A stretch of 23,195 bases of DNA, from positions 1 to 23,195 of the forward strand of contig JAISVO010000114.1 of the NCBI GenBank assembly GCA_031271525.1, given 5' to 3'. Within the stretch, counting starts at the first letter, position 1; each line of letters opens with the position of its first letter. Origin of the DNA: Oscillospiraceae bacterium. Lineage in GTDB: Bacteria; Bacillota; Clostridia; Oscillospirales; UBA929. The translations under genes were made by a program, and so were the position numbers. Below are positions 7,339 through 13,618 of the stretch, piece after piece. The notes under the pieces were generated by a model, which did no database searches, was not told the DNA's origin, and was given only the letters and a program-made list of their open reading frames with translations.

Positions 7339-8838
7339 ATGCAGAACAAGCGTATACTGCTGATCAATTTCTACAGCCCCAAGTCATTGGGGCTTCGCTT
7401 TCTGGAACGGGCGCTGACCGGCGCGGGATTTGACGTCACGGTCCTCTATTTCAAGAACTTCCACAGCACCCGCCCGAAGAAACCAACCGAGACGGAGAGG
7501 AAACTGCTGCTGGACTTTTTGGCGCAATACAATCCGCTCTTCATCGGCTTCTCGGTGATGAGCTCCCTCTATTTGGAGGTGGTGGAGGAGACCGCGCGCT
7601 TGGTACGGAGCCACATCGCGGCTCCGCTGGTGTGGGGCGGCGTCTACGCCACGATGTTTCCGGAGCGCTGCTTGGCGCACTGCGACTATGTGCTGCGCGG
7701 GGAGGGCGAGGGCGCGATCGCCGAACTTGCCAAACGTCTTTACTCGGGCGAAAGCCTCGACGATATGGAGAACCTCGGGTATACCGGTCCCGGCGGCCCC
7801 GTCGTCAACCCGGTGCGCCCGCTGGTGACCGATCTGGACACCCTCCCGATGGCGGAAATCGGGTTGGACAACAAATACTTCATCGACGGAGGGGAATTGC
7901 GGTTCGGTGACCCGATGCTCTCCTCGGTCAGCTATGAGACGACCTGCTCGCGCGGCTGCCCCTTTGTCTGCTCCTACTGCTCGACGGTGGGGATCAAGCG
8001 CGTTTACCGGGATAACCGCCACTTTTTACGGTTCCGCTCTGTGGACAGCGTGATCGCCGAGCTGCTGCACGCGAAGGACAAGATGAAGCGGCTCTCGGTC
8101 ATCCATTTTTGGGACGAGATCTTCCCGGACGACCAGAAGTGGATCAACGAGTTCACAACCCGCTACAAGAAAGAGATCGGCCTCCCCTTCGAGATTTGGG
8201 CGCACCCGTTGAAGACGAGCCACGAATTGATCAAGAAGCTCCGGGACGCGGGGCTGTTCCAAGCGGTGATGGGGATCCAGAGCGGCTCGCCCGAGGTGCG
8301 GAAGAAGGTCTTCCACCGCGTGGAGTCGCAGGAGCAGGTGATGGCCGCAGCCAAAGCGTTGTCGGACAACAAGGTGCCCCGGGTGATCTACGATTTTATC
8401 CTCCGCCATCCGTTCGAGTCCACCGAGCAGCTCAAGGAGACGTACGCCCTCTGCGACGCCTTGCCCGGGCGGTTCACGCTCCAACTCCATGACCTCAATT
8501 TCCTGCCCGGCACCGACATCGTACAGGAGGCACTGAAGCGGGGTCTGTACACCGAGCCGGAGATGGAGAGTATCCTCTACGCCCCGATGGAAAAGCAGTA
8601 CGCAACTTGGTGGGAGAGCGGCGGCAGCGATCCCGAGACGGTCTTCTGGTATAACCTCATCTATATGACGCAGTTTAAGTCGCTTCGGCGCAAAGCGCGG
8701 TGTCTCGCGAAGAACCCCGAAAGCCGGCGCGGCCGGGCGGCGGCGGCGCGAGCGTACAAATGGGGAAAACGCCTCTCAACCCTGCGCCGCTACCGTCAGA
8801 AGGGCTGGACGCTGGTCAAAGGTTTTTTTAGGAAATAA
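7339..8838 (+). CDS. Radical SAM protein with N-terminal B12-binding-like domain
   Basis: A 499-aa protein of the B12-binding/radical SAM (BchE/elongator-like) architecture. Residues 1-130 resemble the Rossmann-like cobalamin-binding domain (KRILLINFYSPKS...PLFIGFSVMSS...PLVWGGVYAT), but no DxHxxG cobalt-ligating motif is visible, so cobalamin binding is doubtful. The radical SAM core starts near residue 200, with Cys207-x3-Cys211-x2-Cys214 (CPFVCSYC) for the 4Fe-4S cluster and an extra Cys203. GIQSGSPEVRKKVFHR is the usual late core motif. The C-terminal 50 residues are Arg/Lys/Ala-rich. The ATG follows GGAGG at normal spacing, 18 bases after potD, suggesting co-transcription. The reaction is unknown; homologues methylate, cyclise or rearrange varied substrates. 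Confidence 0.85.
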   Translation: MQNKRILLINFYSPKSLGLRFLERALTGAGFDVTVLYFKNFHSTRPKKPTETERKLLLDFLAQYNPLFIGFSVMSSLYLEVVEETARLVRSHIAAPLVWGGVYATMFPERCLAHCDYVLRGEGEGAIAELAKRLYSGESLDDMENLGYTGPGGPVVNPVRPLVTDLDTLPMAEIGLDNKYFIDGGELRFGDPMLSSVSYETTCSRGCPFVCSYCSTVGIKRVYRDNRHFLRFRSVDSVIAELLHAKDKMKRLSVIHFWDEIFPDDQKWINEFTTRYKKEIGLPFEIWAHPLKTSHELIKKLRDAGLFQAVMGIQSGSPEVRKKVFHRVESQEQVMAAAKALSDNKVPRVIYDFILRHPFESTEQLKETYALCDALPGRFTLQLHDLNFLPGTDIVQEALKRGLYTEPEMESILYAPMEKQYATWWESGGSDPETVFWYNLIYMTQFKSLRRKARCLAKNPESRRGRAAAARAYKWGKRLSTLRRYRQKGWTLVKGFFRK

Positions 8839-8861
8839 ATAAACAGGGGAGAACTCACACT

Positions 8862-9737
8862 ATGACAGCATTTATCTTCCCCGGACAGGGCTCGCAAGAA
8901 CCCGGTATGGGACGAGACCTCTATGACCGCCATAAAGCGGCCCGCGATGTCTTTGAGCTTGGAAGCGACATAACAGGGCGGGATTTAGGTAAACTCTGCT
9001 TTGAAACCGACGCCGGAACCTTGGCGCGGACCGAGAACGCGCAGCTCGCGGTCTTCACCGTTTCGATGGCCGCCTACGCCGTTCGGGAGGACGATCCCGC
9101 CGCCGTCGCCGGCTTCTCGCTGGGTGAATGCACGGCGCTCTGCGCCGCCGGGGCGTTATCGCTGCCGGACGCTTTCCGGCTGGTGGATAAGCGGAGCGCA
9201 TTGATGCGGCAAGCAAGCGAGGGAGGCGGCGGCGCGATGTCGGCCCTGCTTGGCGGCGACGCGCCAAAACCGTATGAGGACGGCGTGGACTGGGCGGTCC
9301 CGGTCAACTTCAACTGCCCGGGTCAGACGGTCGTCGCCGGGACGCCGGGCGGCGTCGCCGTTCTGGAAGAGCGCGCCAAAGCGAGCGGGAGCCGGGTAAC
9401 CCGTCTCGCGCTGAGCGGCGCGTTCCACACCAAAGCGATGGCGGGCGCGGGCGCGGCGCTGAAGGAGTTTGCGAAGACGCTGAGCTTCTCCCCGATGAGA
9501 ATTCCGGTCTATACAAATCTGACCGGGGAGATTCTCCCCGGTACAGACGATCTTCCAAGTCATTTGGAGGCGCAGATGACAAGCCCCGTCCTGTGGCAGA
9601 AGTGTGTGGAGAGTATGCTGACCGCCGGCGTCACCGCCTTCACCGAGGCGGGGCACGGCTCAAGCCTTGCGAAGCTGATCCGCCGGATCGACCGCGCGGT
9701 GCCGGTGAACCCGATTACACCAACAGGCAGCGTTTGA
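8862..9737 (+). CDS. fabD: Malonyl-CoA:ACP transacylase (FabD-like)
   Basis: Transfers malonyl from CoA to acyl carrier protein for fatty acid (or polyketide) chain extension; cytoplasmic. Visible motifs: FPGQGSQ near the N-terminus, nucleophile elbow GFSLGE with Ser86, Arg111 in KRSALMRQ, and His189 in SGAFHTKAM, the expected Ser/His/Arg set. The 291-aa length is slightly below the usual 300-310. The residue before the nucleophile is Phe rather than the common His of GHSLGE. No other fab gene is nearby, so a stand-alone acyltransferase for another carrier-protein pathway is possible. A GGGGAG sequence supports the ATG, 23 bases after the radical SAM gene. The last 23 bases overlap, tail to tail, the convergent regulator gene. 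Confidence 0.87.
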   Translation: MTAFIFPGQGSQEPGMGRDLYDRHKAARDVFELGSDITGRDLGKLCFETDAGTLARTENAQLAVFTVSMAAYAVREDDPAAVAGFSLGECTALCAAGALSLPDAFRLVDKRSALMRQASEGGGGAMSALLGGDAPKPYEDGVDWAVPVNFNCPGQTVVAGTPGGVAVLEERAKASGSRVTRLALSGAFHTKAMAGAGAALKEFAKTLSFSPMRIPVYTNLTGEILPGTDDLPSHLEAQMTSPVLWQKCVESMLTAGVTAFTEAGHGSSLAKLIRRIDRAVPVNPITPTGSV

Positions 9738-10290
9738 CGACGTCGGCAATCTGCGCGGCGTTGCCGCCGGCTTTGGCGCGGATGAACAGGGCGCGGAGCA
9801 GCTGCACCGCTTCCTCGACCTCCAGTTGACCGGCGGTTTCGCCCAGCTCGACGGAGTTTGTGAAGTCCAGCGCGAAGCCGCGCGGTTTCGCGGACGCCGG
9901 AGCGGCCGGTGCCGGGGCGGAAGCCGCTGCGGGAGCGGCCGCTTTGTTCACGGAGACATGCTCCGCCTGTTTTGTGTAACCCTTGTTGGCTAGGAACCCG
10001 GCGAGCACAGAGTCGTTGAACTCGCCCTTCTCATCCGATTCCCCCGTATAGTAGTAGGGGGAGACGTTGAGGACCTGCGCCATCGCGAGGACGATTTTGG
10101 CGCTGATGTTCCCCTCGCGGAAGACACGGTAGATCGAGGTGCGCTTCAACCCTGTCAATTCCACGATGGCGGTCTTCTGCTTGTTGCGGAGGGCGAGGAA
10201 GTCGTCCTTCACGCGGGACTTGGTCTTCTCTTCGTCGGCGCTGATGTTGGTACGCTTCAGCGAAGAAATGGTCTCTTTGGTCACTGGCAT
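9715..10290 (-). CDS. XRE-like helix-turn-helix regulator with Ala/Pro-rich linker
   Basis: A 191-aa protein. The ATG at 10290 is chosen because AGGAGG (10298-10303) sits 7 nt upstream; an ATG at 10314 would place that site inside the gene. An HTH-like unit of lambda-repressor type spans about residues 30-85 (QKTAIVELTGLKRTSIYRVFREG...VLAMAQVLNVSPYYYTG). An unstructured linker made almost only of Ala, Pro and Ser follows (about residues 115-140). A C-terminal helical segment of about 45 residues ends in IADVVKRCLLV and could serve for dimerisation. No peptidase or ligand domain is recognisable. It follows a second XRE gene by about 60 bases, probably as one operon, and overlaps fabD tail to tail. 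DNA binding is likely; targets are unknown. Confidence 0.7.
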   Translation of the reverse strand: MPVTKETISSLKRTNISADEEKTKSRVKDDFLALRNKQKTAIVELTGLKRTSIYRVFREGNISAKIVLAMAQVLNVSPYYYTGESDEKGEFNDSVLAGFLANKGYTKQAEHVSVNKAAAPAAASAPAPAAPASAKPRGFALDFTNSVELGETAGQLEVEEAVQLLRALFIRAKAGGNAAQIADVVKRCLLV

Positions 10291-10353
10291 TGGTATTCCT
10301 CCTAATATATTCAATATTTTTACATTCTCTTTTATACCCGCCCGTTGGGGCTC

Positions 10354-10698
10354 TTATTCCTCAAAAGTGTTCATATCCGCCAGCGCGTTCAGGATATCCA
10401 AGGCGCACCGCTGCTGGACCGGGGTGAGGGACTTGAACAGGCTGACCGCTTTTGTGACCCGCAGGTCGGTGTCGTCCCGGAACATGGCGTCGCCTTCCCC
10501 TGTTTTCAGCCAGTGTTCGTCTACGTTGAACTCCATACCGATTAATTTGACGGTGCGATCGTTCACTTTTTTGTCCCCCAGCTCCATGCCGGCGAGATAG
10601 CTTGTTGAGATGGCAATCCGTTTCGCGAATTTTGACTGCGTGAGATTGAGTTTTTGCCGCACCTGTTTGACTCTCTGGTTCTTCGTCAGTTCTTCCAT
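10354..10698 (-). CDS. Small XRE-family repressor-like protein
   Basis: A 114-aa protein with a clear HTH-XRE domain at about residues 8-65: RVKQVRQKLNLTQSKFAKRI, then the recognition helix region STSYLAGMELG and KVNDRTVKLIGMEFNVDEHWLKTGEG. This layout (HTH, then WLxTGEG, then a short helical tail) is typical of phage-like or stand-alone cytoplasmic repressors in Firmicutes. The ATG has a plausible but distant Shine-Dalgarno AAAGGA (12 nt). It is the first gene after the AT-rich promoter at 10757-10785 and is followed by the second regulator. No phage genes are adjacent, so it is probably a chromosomal regulator, perhaps autoregulatory. Confidence 0.85.
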   Translation of the reverse strand: MEELTKNQRVKQVRQKLNLTQSKFAKRIAISTSYLAGMELGDKKVNDRTVKLIGMEFNVDEHWLKTGEGDAMFRDDTDLRVTKAVSLFKSLTPVQQRCALDILNALADMNTFEE

Positions 10699-10745
10699 GT
10701 CAGTACATCATCCTTTCTTATGTGAAGCAACCACGCTTGTCTACA

Positions 10746-10827
10746 CTATCTATTTCATTATACATCGCTCCGATATAAATTACAAGTTGGTTTTTGAATA
10801 TTTTCATTTTATTCACTTAATAGATAG
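10746..10827. repeat. Inverted 9-mers flanking the XRE promoter
   Basis: CTATCTATT (10746-10754) recurs inverted as AATAGATAG (10819-10827). One copy falls at the predicted transcription start and the other upstream of the -35 box. This placement would suit paired operators for autoregulation, but a chance match in AT-rich DNA is possible. Confidence 0.4.
10757..10785 (-). promoter_or_regulatory. Promoter of the XRE regulator pair
   Basis: Read on the minus strand: TTGTAA (10785-10780), 17-bp spacer, perfect TATAAT (10762-10757). It lies about 60 bases upstream of the XRE start in a markedly AT-rich stretch, unlike the GC-rich surroundings. Confidence 0.75.
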
Positions 10828-10868
10828 GTAATGGGATTCATTGTCATTTATTATGTGATAGAATTACG

Positions 10869-11831
10869 TTATAATCCACCGAACCCTGCTTTTATAAGTA
10901 CCAAAACGGATGCTTTTTTCCCGTTTACCAATACGGGGAACGTTTCCGCAGTCTCCAAAGCAGCGTCTTCCGCGGCGGCAACCCATAATTCGGAGCACGC
11001 CGTCAGAAGGACGATTTTCCCGCCGGCCTTCATGATCCTCGCGAATTCCGCCAGCGTCTCCCGGGGCAAACTGCTGTCAATCGGGCTGTAGACCCCCCAA
11101 GGCGGATCGGTGACGATCCGGTCGACGCTTCCCGGCCCGATGTGATCCAGTGCCCTCGCGTCGCTCCGACTGACGGCGACCCGCCGGTCCGCGCTCAGGG
11201 TCTTCAATAACGTCACCCGTTCTTCGTCGGTATCGCCTATATACAGCCGTGAAAACGGAAAGTGCCTGATCATTTGGGCGGGGATCGCGCCGTACCCTGC
11301 GAAGGGATCGCAAACCACGGCGTTTGGAGGGAGGCCGGCGCAGTGGCAGAGCAGATTTGCCAGCTCGGGGCGCAGCTCGCCCCTTCGGGGTTTATGAGCG
11401 GTCTGTTTACGAAGGAGCTCCCCGAAGAAGCCGAACCCCTCGCTCCGCAGCAGGAACCAATACTCCGTGCCGGGGTTCACCCGGTCCACCGTCATCCCGG
11501 TGTTCCGGACAATGGTCTTCTCGGCGGCTAGCGTCAGGCTTTTCGGCACACCGACGAAGCGGTTCCCTTCGGAGAAGCGAACCCGGAAGCTCCCCCGGCG
11601 GTTCCGAAGTTTTGGCATCGACCGGCCGGCCTCGGCGACCATCTTTTCAAAAGCCGCCTGTTTACCCGAGACGGAGGAAAGCACCAAAAAGGTGTTGCTG
11701 AAGAAGGGGAAACGGTCCTCCGCCTCGTACAGCGCCAACCCGCCGCACATCCGGAACACCCGAACCCCCGCCGCGGCAAGGCACTTCGCGACAACTCCCT
11801 CAAACCCCGCCGGGAAGGTAGACGCCACCAT
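10869..11831 (-). CDS. Trm14/RlmKL-like RNA (guanine-N2) methyltransferase
   Basis: A 320-aa SAM-dependent methyltransferase of the COG0116/Trm11-Trm14 type. The N-terminal 130 residues resemble a degenerate THUMP-like RNA-binding region. The catalytic Rossmann part has motif I CDPFAGYGAIP (about residues 174-184), acidic motif II GDTDEE, and motif IV TDPPWGVY (about residues 241-248). The DPPW motif is typical of enzymes methylating exocyclic or ring amino groups of nucleic acid bases. GGAGG lies 8 nt before the ATG. It follows another methyltransferase gene by only 3 bases and is the last gene of the run containing release factor 1. The RNA target is not deducible. It is not a canonical PrmC, since NPPY is absent. 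Confidence 0.78.
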   Translation of the reverse strand: MVASTFPAGFEGVVAKCLAAAGVRVFRMCGGLALYEAEDRFPFFSNTFLVLSSVSGKQAAFEKMVAEAGRSMPKLRNRRGSFRVRFSEGNRFVGVPKSLTLAAEKTIVRNTGMTVDRVNPGTEYWFLLRSEGFGFFGELLRKQTAHKPRRGELRPELANLLCHCAGLPPNAVVCDPFAGYGAIPAQMIRHFPFSRLYIGDTDEERVTLLKTLSADRRVAVSRSDARALDHIGPGSVDRIVTDPPWGVYSPIDSSLPRETLAEFARIMKAGGKIVLLTACSELWVAAAEDAALETAETFPVLVNGKKASVLVLIKAGFGGL

Positions 11832-11834
11832 CCG

Positions 11835-12554
11835 TTATCCCTCCGGCGCGGCCGCTATAAACACAACCCTGTCGGCCCCTTCGGAAGGCGCGTCATAGGT
11901 CAGCAGCCCGTATTGCGTCACCGCCGCGAAACCGGCTCCGAGCAGCGCCGCCTCAACGTCTTCAAGGGGGAAGGCCCGCTCGGTGTGTATCTCCCGGCGA
12001 CGTTCCCAGAGGTTTCCCCGGCGCTTTGTAAACAGGGTGACCTCCTGACGGCAGAAGGGTTCCTCAAACCGGCAGCGCCAAACGCAGTACGCGTCCTTCG
12101 AGTCGGACATAAACGCCTCGCCGTCCCGCGCCTTGAGCGCTTTGGGAGTCAGCATATCGAAGATAAAGACGCCGCCCGGCTCGGTGAAGAGCCGAACCCG
12201 CCGGAAAGTCTCCCGCAGTTTTTCGGGGGTTTTCAGGTAGTTCAGCGCGTCCAGCGTGCAGAAGGCGGCTTCCACCGTTCCGAACAGGTCAAGCTCCGCC
12301 ATATCCTGCCGGATAAACTGCACTCCGGGGATCTCCCGCCCCATCGCGACGGACAGCATCTCGGGGGAGGCGTCCACCGCGACGACATCACACCCATGCC
12401 CCGCGAGGATTTCGGCGAGCCTTCCCGTTCCGCAGGCGAGATCTAAGACGCGCCGCCGCTCCCCGATAAGGGAGAGGAGATATTCGGCGTACCGCTCGTA
12501 GCCGAACTCCTCCATCAGCCCGTCGTAGTGGGCCGCCAAATGACGGTATGGCAT
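11835..12554 (-). CDS. Class I SAM-dependent methyltransferase
   Basis: A 239-aa protein with the methyltransferase fold: motif I VLDLACGTGRLAEIL (residues about 36-50), motif II VVAVDASPEML, and post-motif CTLDALNYL. The C-terminal part is a beta-rich lid common in UbiE/BioC-like small-molecule methyltransferases of Clostridia. Its ATG overlaps the release factor 1 stop codon by one base (TGATG), so translation is coupled to RF1. That position is often held by prmC, which methylates the RF1 GGQ glutamine, but the NPPY motif of PrmC is missing here. The substrate is unknown. Confidence 0.83.
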   Translation of the reverse strand: MPYRHLAAHYDGLMEEFGYERYAEYLLSLIGERRRVLDLACGTGRLAEILAGHGCDVVAVDASPEMLSVAMGREIPGVQFIRQDMAELDLFGTVEAAFCTLDALNYLKTPEKLRETFRRVRLFTEPGGVFIFDMLTPKALKARDGEAFMSDSKDAYCVWRCRFEEPFCRQEVTLFTKRRGNLWERRREIHTERAFPLEDVEAALLGAGFAAVTQYGLLTYDAPSEGADRVVFIAAAPEG

Positions 12555-13618
12555 CAGCCTTGCCCCGCGAGCTGGGACGCTTGGTCGGCCGCCGCTAGGG
12601 TATCGATCAATTCATCCAGATCGCCGTCCATCACGGCGGGGAGTTTATACAGGGTCAGGTTCACCCGGTGATCGGTAACCCGTCCCTGCGGAAAGTTATA
12701 GGTCCGCACCCGCTCGCTCCGGTCGCCGGTTCCGACTTGGCTCCGGCGCTCCGACCCCCTCGCTTCATCCAGCTCCTTTTGTTTCTTCTCATACAGTTTC
12801 GCCCGGAGCACCCGCATGGCTTTGTCCCTGTTTTTATGCTGACTGCGTTCGTCCTGACACTCGACGACGATCCCAGTGGGCAGATGGACAATCCGGATGG
12901 CGCTCTCGGTCTTGTTGACGTGCTGACCGCCCGCGCCGCCCGAACGGCAGGTGGTGACATCCAGATCGTCCGGATTGATCTCGACATCCACCTCCTCGGC
13001 TTCGGGAAGAACCGCCACCGTCGCGGCAGAGGTATGGATCCGCCCCTGCGACTCGGTGTCCGGCACCCGCTGCACCCGGTGCGCCCCCGACTCATATTTT
13101 AAGCGCGCGTACGCCCCGGTTCCCGCAATCTGGATCTGCAATTCCTTCAAGCCGCCCAGTTCGGTTTCGTTTTGGCTGAGGATTTCAACCTTCCAGCGCT
13201 GACGCTCGGCGTACATCGAGTACATCCGCCAGAGCGACGCGGCGAACAACGCGGCTTCCTCGCCGCCCACCCCGCCCCGGATCTCCATGATCACGTTCTT
13301 CTTATCGTTCGGGTCTTTGGGCAGCAGCAGTTTCTTCAGCTCCGCAAGCAGCCGCTCCTGCTCGTCCGCCAGCTTGCCGCACTCTTCATACGCCAGCGCC
13401 CGTACCTCGGGGTCGTCATCCTCCTGCATCATCCGCGCCTCGGCTTCCTGCTCCTGCGCCTTGATATACTGACGGTAGACCTCGACGACTTCGCCGATCT
13501 CCTTCTGTTCCCGCATCAGGGCGGTCATACGAGCCGGGTCCGTATAGGCATCCGGCGCGTTCAGCGCCTCCTCGATCTCCCGGCACCGGGCTTCAATCTC
13601 TTTGAGTTTTTCCAGCAT
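12554..13618 (-). CDS. prfA: Peptide chain release factor 1, internal start within the fusion ORF
   Basis: Recognises UAA and UAG in the ribosomal A site and triggers peptide release. From the internal ATG the product is 354 aa, the normal RF1 length, and its N-terminus (MLEKLKEIEARC) matches the usual RF1 start. Landmarks fall where expected: the LLLPKDPNDKKNVIMEIRGG segment (about 97-116), the stop-codon reading PxT motif as PDT (186-188) in HRVQRVPDTESQGRIHTSA, the peptidyl-hydrolysis motif GGQ (230-232) in SGGAGGQHVNKTESA, and RF1-specific GDRSERVRTYNFPQGRVTDHR. The last feature separates it from RF2. An AGGAG 7 nt upstream supports independent initiation, so free RF1 can probably be made despite the fusion. 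It is coupled to the downstream methyltransferase by a TGATG overlap. Confidence 0.9.
   Translation of the reverse strand: MLEKLKEIEARCREIEEALNAPDAYTDPARMTALMREQKEIGEVVEVYRQYIKAQEQEAEARMMQEDDDPEVRALAYEECGKLADEQERLLAELKKLLLPKDPNDKKNVIMEIRGGVGGEEAALFAASLWRMYSMYAERQRWKVEILSQNETELGGLKELQIQIAGTGAYARLKYESGAHRVQRVPDTESQGRIHTSAATVAVLPEAEEVDVEINPDDLDVTTCRSGGAGGQHVNKTESAIRIVHLPTGIVVECQDERSQHKNRDKAMRVLRAKLYEKKQKELDEARGSERRSQVGTGDRSERVRTYNFPQGRVTDHRVNLTLYKLPAVMDGDLDELIDTLAAADQASQLAGQG

Noticed and set aside
10831..11091. Plus-strand frame of 86 codons running into the methyltransferase 3' end
   Set aside because: Most of it is antisense to the Trm14-like gene, it has no Shine-Dalgarno and no recognisable domain.
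12661..13095. Frames opposite or overlapping RF1 on both strands
   Set aside because: They are shadows of the RF1 coding sequence, with no motifs and no ribosome binding sites.
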